From Streptoverticillium olivoreticuli subsp. olivoreticuli (GTDB lineage Bacteria > Actinomycetota > Actinomycetes > Streptomycetales > Streptomycetaceae): DNA of 64,000 bases. Made by a program: the position numbers and the translations under genes. The stretch covers positions 8,273,501-8,337,500 of the forward strand of contig NZ_CP031455.1 of NCBI RefSeq assembly GCF_003391135.1, given 5' to 3'. The notes under the pieces were generated by a model. It made no database searches and had not been told where the DNA came from. It saw nothing but the letters and a program-made list of their open reading frames with translations. Below, in pieces: positions 44,335 to 52,842 of this stretch. Each line of letters opens with the position of its first letter. Position 1 is the first letter of the stretch.

Positions 44335-44755
44335 CGGTCGCATCGCCGAAATGATCCAGTTCCAGGCCGCCATAGGCGGGTTGGAACTGCATCGCCTCTG
44401 CCCCATGCGTGCGATCTTGTCACTGCGGACTATGACGACGTGGTCGAGTCCCCGCTCGCGCAGAGCACGGCGGGAGGCGGCCGACTGTCCGTAGCCGGCG
44501 TCGGCGACCACCGGTCTCACCGGCTGAGTTCGTCCAGGATCTCCAGCGCCGGCTTCCCCTTGGCCACGCGCCCGGCTTCTTCGGGACATCCGGCAGCGGG
44601 CCCGGCGCGGATCGCCGCGGTCGTCCCATGCTGGAGGCACGAACAACGGCCAGACGTGCCGGTCAATCCCAAGGCCGTTGTCCTGCAAGAAGTCTCGTTT
44701 ACCCTGCAGCGCCAGCTAGAGGCATTCCGCCGCAGACCGGATGTCGTGGACTCGT
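44335..44755 (-). mobile_element. IS701-family transposase remnant
   Basis: On the minus strand the sequence reads RHVWPLFVPPAWDD, then in a shifted frame RVAKGKPALEILDELSR, then PVVADAGYGQSAASRRALRE and RGLDHVVIV. These are successive conserved blocks of IS701 transposases (VPESWD, HVEKWxLALDML, VVADAGYG). They fall in different frames, with stops between them. No ends were found. The relic sits between the array 1 leader and the ADP-ribosylglycohydrolase gene. Confidence 0.6.
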
Positions 44756-44766
44756 AAAATCACGCC

Positions 44767-45765
44767 ATGAACGCTACGGGGGCATTGATCGGGCTGGCCA
44801 TCGGGGACGCGCTGGGGTTCCCTACCGAATTCAACGACGTACCATCGATCCTGGCCAAATGTGGGCCCTGGCGGCAGATGGACCTTCCCCGGCCCGCGTT
44901 CGTCACCGACGACACCCAGATGACTCTCGCGGTCGGCCGAGCCCTGCAGTTCGCGCGGGGGCGCGGCCAACTGAGCCCGTTCCGCCTCGTCCCGCCGCTG
45001 CGTGAGGAGTACATCGACTGGTGGCGCTCCCCTGACAACAACCGCGCCCCCGGCAACACCTGCCTCACTGCCTGCGAACTGCTCAGCAGGGATGACCGGC
45101 CCTGGCAGCAGGCAAGCATCACCGGTTCAAAGGGATGCGGTGCCAACATGCGCGTCGCGCCCGTAGGCCTCGTCCCCCATCTCACCGCCGAACAGCGCGC
45201 CGGAGCCGCCCAGCTCCAGTCGGGCCTCACCCACGGGCACCCGACCGCGCTCGCCGCAAGTGACCTGACCGCCCACGCTGTGTATCTGCTGGCGCAGGGT
45301 GCCGAGCCGGGCGAACTCACCGGGCTGCTGCGCGCGTACGCAACCGAGAGCCGAACCCGCTACCACGAGTACTGGCTCGGCGACCTGTGGCAGCACGCTC
45401 ACGATGCCGGGCCGGAGAGTTTCATCGCCCGCGGCTGGGACGAATGCCTGGGAGCCCTCGACCGGTTGGAGGCGGCACTCCGCTCGCCCGATCCGGAAGG
45501 GGACCCGTGCCTGGCGACGGGTGCGGGCTGGATCGCGGAGGAAGCACTGGCCAACGCACTACTGTGCTTTCTGCTCTTCCCCGATGAGCCGGTCACCGCC
45601 GTCCGGCGTGCTGCTTGCACCTCGGGTGACTCCGACTCCATCGCCTGTCTGACTGGCGCCCTATCGGGCGCATACCTCGGTATGGAGGCCTGGCCGGTGG
45701 AGTGGGCGGAACGGATCGAGTACCGGGATGAACTGCTGGCGCTCGGCGCCGCGTGGGACAGCTGA
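44767..45765 (+). CDS. ADP-ribosylglycohydrolase family protein
   Basis: The 332-residue protein is a DraG/ARH-type macro-hydrolase that removes ADP-ribose from modified targets. It begins NATGALIGLAIGDALGFPTE. Metal-binding motifs are TDDTQM (about residue 55) and the C-terminal GDSDS (about 288), and GANMRVAPVG is the central family motif. It is an all-helical cytoplasmic enzyme. No Shine-Dalgarno site precedes ATG 44767, but TAAAAT lies 5-10 bases upstream, so a leaderless transcript is possible. It is the only non-mobile gene between the two CRISPR arrays and faces away from the cas operon. Its target is unknown. Confidence 0.88.
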   Translation: MNATGALIGLAIGDALGFPTEFNDVPSILAKCGPWRQMDLPRPAFVTDDTQMTLAVGRALQFARGRGQLSPFRLVPPLREEYIDWWRSPDNNRAPGNTCLTACELLSRDDRPWQQASITGSKGCGANMRVAPVGLVPHLTAEQRAGAAQLQSGLTHGHPTALAASDLTAHAVYLLAQGAEPGELTGLLRAYATESRTRYHEYWLGDLWQHAHDAGPESFIARGWDECLGALDRLEAALRSPDPEGDPCLATGAGWIAEEALANALLCFLLFPDEPVTAVRRAACTSGDSDSIACLTGALSGAYLGMEAWPVEWAERIEYRDELLALGAAWDS

Positions 45766-45980
45766 CGGCCGACCGTAGCCAGCAGCCGGAGCCCGCCCCG
45801 GAACAGTCGGAGGGTGGCGCTGGCCCGAAGCGTACTGCTGGCCCATTGGGCGTCGTTGTTCCCTGCCGCCAAATGGGCGTACAGCGTTCTCCCTGCGGCA
45901 GTAGGGCGTCATACGCTGGCTCACTTGGTTTGAAAGCCTCCTCGGCCTACTCGTTTTATACGTACCGTCCAGGAGCAGGT

Positions 45981-45986
45981 CACCCC
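45981..45986. repeat. Target-site duplication, left of IS21 element
   Basis: CACCCC, repeated at 49045-49050 directly after the other IS end. Together with the preceding CAGGT it is the first 11 bases of a split CRISPR repeat (45976-45986). Confidence 0.75.
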
Positions 45987-46202
45987 TGTTTGTGACAGGT
46001 TTCAGTGGCCCCACTCCGACAGGTTGGTCTGGCCCCAGCTTGATCGACATTTGAATTGGCCCCACCTGTCCTGGTGAGAGGCGACGTGCCCTCGTCCGAG
46101 TGAATGGTGTGAGCTGTCTGCCCGATCCCGTCAGGGTGTGTCCGTCGTTCACGGTCATGTCGGAGGCCGTGTCGTTGGTCATGGCCGTGTCGGGAGGCCG
46201 GG

Positions 46203-47840
46203 GTGCGTCTGTCGCGTGTCGAGCTGTTCGAAAACATCCGTCGGGACGTACGTCTCGATCCGTCGCTCTCACATCGAGCTCTGGCAGCGAAATACGGCGT
46301 CCACCGCCGGACTGTCCGCCAGGCCATGGCCTCCGCGATCCCGCCTCAGCGCAAGGCGGTGAGACGGAAGTTCCGCGTCCTGGACCCGGCCGCGGAGTGG
46401 ATCGACGCGATGCTGCGGGCCGATCTGAGGGCCCCGCGGAAGCAGAAGCACACCGTCGAACGGATCCAGAAACGCCTGGCTGAGGAGCACGGCTTCGACC
46501 AGGTTTCGTACTCCACGCTGCGGGACTACGTCCGCAAACGGCGGCCGGAGATCGTGGCGGAGGACCGTGAGGGCCGCCAGCACCTGGAGGGAATGGTGCC
46601 GCAGGACCACCTGCCCGGCGAGGAAGCCGAGGTCGACTTCGCGGATGTGTGGGTGCGGGTGGCCGGCGAGGCGGTCAAGTGCCACCTGTTCACGCTGCGG
46701 CTGTCGCATTCGGGCAAGGCCGTCCACCGCGTGTTCGCCTCGCAGGCCCAGGAGTCGTTCATGGAGGGCCACGCGGAGGCATTCCGGGTGCTGGGCGGGG
46801 TCCCGACCAGGCACATCCGATACGACAACCTCAAGCCCGCGGTCCGTCAGGTCTGCACCGGCCGCAACCGGGTGGAATCCGAGCGGTGGACCACCTTCCG
46901 CTCGCACTACGGCTTCGACGCCTTCTACTGCATCCCCGGTGAGGAAGGCGCTCACGAGAAAGGCGGGGTCGAGCAGGAAGGCGGGCGCTTCCGCCGGGCC
47001 CACCTGGTCCCTGTTCCCGACGTTCCCTCGCTGGAGGAGCTCAATGCCCGGATCGCCATCATCGATGAGGCGGAGGACGAGCGGATCCTGCGCGGGAAGC
47101 TGACCTCGATCGGCTTCAACTTCCGCATCGAAGCCGAGGCCCTGGCCCCGCTGCCGACCGAGGACTTCGAGTGCGGCCTCACCTTGACGCCGAAGGTCGA
47201 CCGGACCAGCCGGATCAGCGTCCGCCAGTGCCACTACTCAGTGCCCGCCCGCTTCATCGGAGAACGCGTACGCATTCTGCTGCGAGGCAACGAGCTGCTG
47301 GTCCTCGAACGCCGGAACGTCGTCGCCCGGCACCCGCGGCTGACGAAACGATACGGATACCGCGACGTGCTCGACCACTACCTGGAGATCCTGCTGATCA
47401 AGCCCGGGGCCATGGCCGGGTCGACCGCGCTGGCCGCCGCGCGGGCCGAGGGGTCCTTCACGGCCGTCCATGAGGCGTTCTGGGCCGCTGCCCTCAAAGC
47501 CCACGGGGACGCGGCCGGCACCCGCGCGCTGATCGAGGTCCTGCTGCTGCACCGGCGAATGCCCGCCGAGGCGGTCCAGGCCGGGATGGCGGCCGCGATC
47601 AAGGCCGGGTCGATCAGCACGGATGTGGTGGCCATCGAGGCCCGCAAGGCCGAGTCCGCCGCCCGGGACCCCGAGCCGGAGGACGACGAAAACGATCCTC
47701 CGCCCTGGGTGGACATCCCCGGCGGACAGCTGCTGGCGCTGCCCGCCCGCCGGACCGAACTGCCCCAGGACAACCGTCCTCCGCCGTCGGTGGACGTCTA
47801 TGACCAGCTGCTGACCCGCCATCCGAAAGGTTCCGCATGA
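46203..47840 (+). CDS. istA: IS21-family transposase IstA
   Basis: The 545-residue transposase has an N-terminal helix-turn-helix (SHRALAAKYGVHRRTVRQAM). Its DDE catalytic core includes Asp in EVDFADVW (about residue 145), Asp in RYDNLK (about 207) and Glu in HEKGGVEQEGG (about 255). A C-terminal beta-barrel and tail follow. The GTG at 46203 gives the family-typical start RLSRVELFENIRRD. Its stop overlaps the istB start (ATGA), as is standard for IS21 elements. No inactivating change is visible. Confidence 0.95.
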   Translation: MRLSRVELFENIRRDVRLDPSLSHRALAAKYGVHRRTVRQAMASAIPPQRKAVRRKFRVLDPAAEWIDAMLRADLRAPRKQKHTVERIQKRLAEEHGFDQVSYSTLRDYVRKRRPEIVAEDREGRQHLEGMVPQDHLPGEEAEVDFADVWVRVAGEAVKCHLFTLRLSHSGKAVHRVFASQAQESFMEGHAEAFRVLGGVPTRHIRYDNLKPAVRQVCTGRNRVESERWTTFRSHYGFDAFYCIPGEEGAHEKGGVEQEGGRFRRAHLVPVPDVPSLEELNARIAIIDEAEDERILRGKLTSIGFNFRIEAEALAPLPTEDFECGLTLTPKVDRTSRISVRQCHYSVPARFIGERVRILLRGNELLVLERRNVVARHPRLTKRYGYRDVLDHYLEILLIKPGAMAGSTALAAARAEGSFTAVHEAFWAAALKAHGDAAGTRALIEVLLLHRRMPAEAVQAGMAAAIKAGSISTDVVAIEARKAESAARDPEPEDDENDPPPWVDIPGGQLLALPARRTELPQDNRPPPSVDVYDQLLTRHPKGSA

Positions 47841-48661
47841 ACGACACCACCACCCTCTTCGACGTCGGTGAGCGAGTCCCGGGGCCCCGCAAGGACGCCT
47901 CGGCCGCCGGAGCCGTCGAGACCGTGATCGATGAAGCCTGCCGGGCCCTGCACCTGCCGACGATCCGTTCGCGCTTCGAGGACATCGCGGCAACCGCGCT
48001 CAAGGAGCGGGCCAGCTACAAGGATTTTCTGGCTGATCTGCTGGAAGCCGAATGCCTCCAGCGGGAGGAGCGGAAGAAGAACCGGCTGGTCAGGGAAGCG
48101 AACTTCCCCCGCCCCAAGCGGCTGGAGGACTTCGAGTTCGAGAAGAACCCGAACATCACCCCCGAGCAGGTCAGCACTCTGGCGGACCCGGCCTGGGTGA
48201 AGGCGGGCCTGCCGCTCTGCCTGATCGGCGACTCCGGCACCGGCAAGTCGCACCTGCTGATCGGCACCGCGATCGCCGAGGCCGGCATGCGGGTCCGCTA
48301 CACGACCACGGCGAACCTCGTGAACGAGCTTGCCGAGGCCGCCGACGAGAAGAAGCTCAGCCGGACCCTCGCCCGCTACGGACGCGTTGACCTGCTCTGT
48401 CTGGACGAGTTCGGCTATCTCGACCTGGACAAGCCCGGCGCGAAGCTGCTGTTCCAGGTTTTCACCGAACGCGAGGAACGACGGGCGATCGCCATCGCCT
48501 CGAACGCGCCGTTCTCGGAGTGGAAGCAGACGTTCACCGATCCCCGGCTCTGCTCGGCGATCGTGGACCGGGTGACCTTCAACGCGCACATCGTCGAGAC
48601 CGGCACCGACAGCTTCCGCTTCAAGAAGACCCAGGAGAAGCACCGCAAGCCCAAGCCCTGA
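47837..48661 (+). CDS. istB: IS21-family helper ATPase IstB
   Basis: The 274-residue AAA+ ATPase has Walker A GDSGTGKSHL (about residue 130), Walker B LLCLDEFGYL (about 187) and sensor SNAPFSEW. IstB assembles on DNA and directs IstA to the target site. It is translationally coupled to istA and appears intact. Confidence 0.95.
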   Translation: MNDTTTLFDVGERVPGPRKDASAAGAVETVIDEACRALHLPTIRSRFEDIAATALKERASYKDFLADLLEAECLQREERKKNRLVREANFPRPKRLEDFEFEKNPNITPEQVSTLADPAWVKAGLPLCLIGDSGTGKSHLLIGTAIAEAGMRVRYTTTANLVNELAEAADEKKLSRTLARYGRVDLLCLDEFGYLDLDKPGAKLLFQVFTEREERRAIAIASNAPFSEWKQTFTDPRLCSAIVDRVTFNAHIVETGTDSFRFKKTQEKHRKPKP

Positions 48662-48680
48662 ACCATCCCCGCCTCAAGAA

Positions 48681-48717
48681 CCGAGGCCGGCGCCCCTTAC
48701 AGGGGCACCGGCCTCGG
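48681..48717 (+). terminator. Stem-loop after istB
   Basis: CCGAGGCCGG (48681-48690) pairs with CCGGCCTCGG (48708-48717). The stem continues inward as CGCCCC/GGGGCA around TTAC. It begins 20 bases after the istB stop and lacks a T-tract. It is probably the istAB terminator. Confidence 0.65.
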
Positions 48718-49039
48718 CCCGGTTGGGCCCGAACCGTTCTCCGCCGGTCGCGCCAATGCCCGCGCTCGTCGGCCACCGCGGATCGGAGAATCCAGCGGTC
48801 CCTATCGAACACGGGTCGAGATCCTGTGGTCCGGCGGGGTGTCGGGGCCCGTCGTCCAGTCCGGATCCGATGTCCTTCACGCTACCGCTCCGACCCCGCC
48901 CCCCGACCAGGGAACCCACTCGTTCGGGGTGGGGCCAAAACAACTTGTCGATGCCAGGTTGACGACCCTCACCCGAGCCCCGTCACACCCTCAGTGGGGC
49001 CAACTTCAATGTCGGAGTGGGGCCAACAGAACCTGTCAC

Positions 49040-50105
49040 AAACACACCCCCGTGCCTGCGGGACGGGCCCGCGGACCCCAGCAGTTGGAGCCTTAGGCAT
49101 CGGGTGACCCCCGCGCCTGCGGGACGGACGTCCCGGGCGTGTCCTCCCACCCCGTAACCGACGGGTCACCCCCGCGTCTGCGGGACGGACAACGCCTCCT
49201 GGGCGTTCTTCGCCATGCCGGTCGGGTTACCCCCGCGCCTGCGGGACGGACGTTGCGCAGGGCGTGCAACGGCCTTCCCGTTGCGGGTTACCCCCGCGCC
49301 TGCGGGACGGACTGACGGCACCACATCACGGACGCAGCAGTCCGCGGGTTACCCCCGCGCCTGCGGGACGGACGGGCCGGGCGTGATGGTGACTGTGCCC
49401 CATGACGGGTTACCCCCGCGCCTGCGGGACGGACGCCTGCATCTGCTGGGGCAGCACGCCGGCGAACGGGTTACCCCCGCGCCTGCGGGACGGACCATCC
49501 GGATCCTCTGCGACGGCATCCCGCCAGCGGGTTACCCCCGCGCCTGCGGGACGGACATAGACCGGATTGGGGTAGATATCTGGACGCGCGGGTTACCCCC
49601 GCGCCTGCGGGACGGACGTGTTCAGGCTGTGCGGTCACGGCGCCTCCTCCGGGTTACCCCCGCGCCTGCGGGACGGACGAGATCCGCGAGAAGGGCAAGG
49701 AAGGCCACGTCGGGTTACCCCCGCGCCTGCGGGACGGACGCGCGCGGGGCACTCCGCCCAGCTCGCCGCCTAGGGTTACCCCCGCGCCTGCGGGACGGAC
49801 CGGTCGAGATTGGGGGCCACGATTCCGCCGGCCGGGTTACCCCCGCGCCTGCGGGACGGACCGGTGAGGCATGGGAACGGGCGATGCGGATTGCGGGTTA
49901 CCCCCGCGCCTGCGGGACGGACTGGGCGGAGGGGGAGGGCCGGCGTGTGAGCGGCGGGTTACCCCCGCGCCTGCGGGACGGACAACCCGTCGTGGCCGGC
50001 CGAGTGGCAGCGTCACGGGTTACCCCCGCGCCTGCGGGACGGACGACTACGCGCTGGTCGAGCGCGTCGGCAGGGCCGGGTTACCCCCGCGCCTGCGGGA
50101 CGGAC
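49040..50105 (-). CRISPR. CRISPR array 2: 18 repeats of 29 nt, 17 spacers of 32 nt
   Basis: Repeats recur every 61 bp from 49040 to 50077. The main repeat differs from array 1 by one base (GGGTTACCCC instead of GGGTCACCCC). The two units at 49101 and 49162 carry GGGTGACC and GGGTCACC versions, and the outermost unit (49040-49068) is the right half of a repeat split by the IS21 element. The leader is on the right, so transcription is leftward and the left end is the oldest part. Confidence 0.97.
49045..49050. repeat. Target-site duplication, right of IS21 element
   Basis: CACCCC, matching 45981-45986. Removing the IS and one copy rebuilds a complete 29-nt CRISPR repeat that agrees with the array 1 repeat at 26 positions. 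Confidence 0.75.
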
Positions 50106-50280
50106 CCTTCGCGAACTGCGGCGTTGTAGTGGCTTTGCTATTTCGTTATCAAGGGGCTGGGTCAGTGGAGTTGAGGAGATTCGATCACGCGTGCCTATCT
50201 CGCAGGCCAGTTTAGGTGCTGGCTTCGTGTCGAGTGGGTGTTTCAAGAGGTTGGTCGAGCGGGCCGAATCTGCTCGGGTG
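50106..50280 (-). promoter_or_regulatory. Leader of CRISPR array 2
   Basis: The sequence is homologous to the array 1 leader: CCTTCGCGAACTGCG, then the identical GGCTTTGCTATTTCGTTA, then CTATCTCGCA and CGGGCCGAATCTGC. Differences are mostly transitions. It should contain the promoter for array 2. Confidence 0.8.
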
Positions 50281-51500
50281 GGGCTGCGGGTAGTGTCCAG
50301 CGCCTGCTCTGATGGTAAGCAGTCCGCTCCACGCTCACGGAGGCGAGCTGGCTTTGGCGGCCGCGAGGGATGGGGAGCCGCCGATGTCGGCGGCTTCTGG
50401 CTTGAAGCCGCTTCCTGATAGCGGCGTTGGCTGAGCTGTAGGCCGATGTGGGTTCGGAGGCTTCGGAGTGGCCCGAACAGCCTGCCATCTGGCCCAGGTC
50501 GAGGGCGGATAGCGGGCCGAAGTCCGCTTCGTTCCAGTACGGTGCAGCTCACTCGTGCAGGGGGCCGTGTAGCTCAGCCTGTACCGGGGTCAATAGTCGC
50601 TGGAGTAGCCGTTGATGGCTCGGGATCTGGCGTAGGTCCAGAAGTCTGGGCCTTTGGCCCAACTGGGTGTCGCGTCGCCGAACTGGCCGTCCGACTTGGT
50701 CGACCAGGTGTCATGCACAGGCTGCCGTCGACGTTTGCGTAGATGGCCCGGAGGCCGTCCCGGCCGTCGCCGTCGTAGTCACCGACCATTGCGCAGCAGG
50801 GTCAGCCCCAGCCGACGGCTGGCCTTGGCTTCTACGGTCCAGGGGGCGGGATTGGCGAGGTGCATCCAGTAGAGGTCGGGCAGGCTTCGGGCGGGCTGCC
50901 GATCTCCGCGTGGGTGCCAGGACTTCCTGCCATGAGAGCTTGGGTGGCACGGCGATCCACCGACCTACGTCACTGCCCACCGTCATGGCGACGTCCATGA
51001 CGTCCCGCCAGGTCGCCGTCACCAAGTACGAGCCGGACGGAGGTACAACACCGGGCGTCGGCTGTGGACAGCGTAACGTCCACGGCATTGGGAGGTGGCA
51101 GCATTCCGGTCACTCCGCTACAACGACCTGGAGGCAGTTGCCTGGAGCAGGCAGCGGTATCCAGGAGCCGGATCCCCGTCTTCGCCCTGGCAGACGGCGG
51201 CGCTCAGGCGGCGAGCAGGTGCCGACCGTGGTCTCGGTTGATGACCTCCCGGCGCGATGCTGACGTACGTCTCCCGCACCCTCACCGAGCTCGGCGTCGA
51301 GAACCGCACGCAGGTGGCGCTGTCGGCGTGCGAACTCCACCCGCACGGGATCGGCCGGCCGTGATCCCGTACGGGCGGTGTCCGTTCCGCCCGGCGGAAA
51401 CCGTGCCCGTCCGCCGTGGCCGGATTCATGGTCCGCCGGCACCGTCCGCGAAGCACCCGCGACGAAGACTCGGAAATTCCATAGCCCGCTCCGTGATTCC
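50280..51500. other. Gene-fragment region between array 2 leader and gmd
   Basis: No intact gene is visible. On the minus strand near 50800-50590 the sequence VGDYDGDGRDGLRAIYANVD and, in a shifted frame, STKSDGQFGDATPSWAKGPD is a broken FG-GAP/VCBS-repeat protein. At 51150-51265 there is an IS5-type fragment related to 21210-21350. The remainder shows no family match. The final part before 51573 should hold the gmd promoter. Confidence 0.5.
51150..51265 (-). mobile_element. IS5-type transposase fragment related to 21.2-21.35 kb
   Basis: This segment shares CAGGAGCCGGATCCC and the run GGCGGCGCTCAGGCGGCGAG with 21225-21330, with scattered substitutions and a deletion. It is a second, diverged copy of the same broken element. 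Confidence 0.55.
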
Positions 51501-51572
51501 GTGAGCCTGCCGAGTTGGGTGAGGATCTGTGGCCCTCGACCGGCTTTGTCCGTGGCAGTGAAAGGGGACCGA

Positions 51573-52610
51573 ATGTCCAGGCGCGCGCTGATCACCGGAA
51601 TCACCGGGCAGGACGGCTCGTATCTCGCCGAGCATCTGCTCGCCGAGGGCTACCAGGTATGGGGTCTGACCCGAGGTCAGGCCAACCCGCGCAAGGACCG
51701 GGTGGCCAAACTGATACCCGACCTCTCCTTCGTGGACGGTGACCTGATGGACCAGGGGAGCCTGGTCTCGGCTGTGGACCTGGTGCAGCCGGACGAGGTC
51801 TACAACCTCGGGGCCGTCTCCTTCGTGCCCATGTCCTGGCAGCAGCCGGAGCTCGTCACTGAGGTCAACGGCACCGGCGTGCTGCGCATGCTGGAGGCCA
51901 TCCGCATGGTGAGCGGGCTGGGCAAGTCCACGGGCGGAGGCGACGGCCACGGCCACATCCGCTTCTACCAGGCCTCCTCATCGGAGATGTTCGGGAAGGT
52001 GGTGGAGTCGCCGCAGAGCGAGCAGACCCCCTTCCACCCGCGCAGCCCCTACGGGGTGGCCAAGGCGTACGGCCACTACATCACCCAGAACTACCGTGAG
52101 TCCTACGGGGTGTTCGGGGTGTCGGGGATCCTCTTCAACCACGAGTCCCCCCGTCGCGGCGCGGAGTTCGTGACCCGGAAGATCTCCCTGGCGGTCGCGC
52201 AGATCAAGCTGGGCCTGCAGGAAAAGCTGCTGCTCGGCAACCTCGACGCGGTGCGCGACTGGGGCTTCGCGGGGGACTACGTCCGTGCGATGCACCTGAT
52301 GCTGCAACAGGACAGGCCCAGGGACTATGTGGTGGGCACCGGCCGGATGCACTCGGTGCGGGATGCCGCACGCATCGCCTTCGAGGCCGCGGACCTGGAC
52401 TGGGAGGAGCACGTCGTGGTGGACCCGGCGCTGGTGCGGCCCGCCGAGGTCGAGACGCTGTGCGCCGACTACGGCAACGCCCGCCGCGAGCTGGGTTGGG
52501 AGCCCGAGGTCGAGTTCGCGGAGCTGATGCGGATGATGGTGGAGTCCGACCTCCGCCAGGCCGGTCTCGAGCGCGACCACGGCGAGCTGCTCGCCGCGGC
52601 GGGCTGGTAG
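51573..52610 (+). CDS. gmd: GDP-mannose 4,6-dehydratase (polyene/mycosamine type)
   Basis: The 345-residue short-chain dehydrogenase converts GDP-mannose to GDP-4-keto-6-deoxymannose. Residues 4-16 hold the NADP motif ALITGITGQDGSY. Catalytic residues lie in SSSEMFG (about 130) and in YGVAKAYGHYITQ (YxxxK, about 155), and NHESPRRGAEFVTRK follows. The details GLTRGQANPRKDRVAKLIP and NLGAVSFVPMSWQQPELV closely match the AmphDIII/NysDIII enzymes as I know them, which start mycosamine synthesis. The ATG at 51573 has AAAGGGGA four bases upstream. It is followed at 230 bp by a PKS gene in the same direction. Confidence 0.92.
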   Translation: MSRRALITGITGQDGSYLAEHLLAEGYQVWGLTRGQANPRKDRVAKLIPDLSFVDGDLMDQGSLVSAVDLVQPDEVYNLGAVSFVPMSWQQPELVTEVNGTGVLRMLEAIRMVSGLGKSTGGGDGHGHIRFYQASSSEMFGKVVESPQSEQTPFHPRSPYGVAKAYGHYITQNYRESYGVFGVSGILFNHESPRRGAEFVTRKISLAVAQIKLGLQEKLLLGNLDAVRDWGFAGDYVRAMHLMLQQDRPRDYVVGTGRMHSVRDAARIAFEAADLDWEEHVVVDPALVRPAEVETLCADYGNARRELGWEPEVEFAELMRMMVESDLRQAGLERDHGELLAAAGW

Positions 52611-52842
52611 GGCTCGCCGGAAAACACCTGCTCACACCCATCGCGGACCCGGGGTCGACCGACTCTACGGGTTTTCGTGGCCACGCCCGCCGACACTGGG
52701 CACGTGGTGTGCGGGACGTGGAGCAGTGCCCCGTGCGGGGCCTCCAGATGAATCGTTCGCTGTGGAACAGCCATCCCGAGTGCCGGATGCCCACATCGAA
52801 ATCCTCTGCTGTCCGTCGGTCTTGAGATGGGTTGAGTTGAAC

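Larger units (their letters stand above)
45987..49044 (+). mobile_element. IS21-family insertion sequence (intact, istAB)
   Basis: The 3058-bp element is bounded by inverted ends TGTTTGTGACAGG (45987-45999) and CCTGTCACAAACA (49032-49044). Inner copies of a TGGCCCCACTCCGACA-type motif lie at both ends, the multiple terminal repeats typical of IS21. It carries intact istA and istB and is flanked by the 6-bp direct repeat CACCCC. It is inserted inside the trailer-end repeat of CRISPR array 2. Confidence 0.88.

Noticed and set aside
49215..50215. Plus-strand frames rich in PPRLRDG and TPAPAGRT
   Set aside because: They are artefacts of reading through CRISPR array 2.
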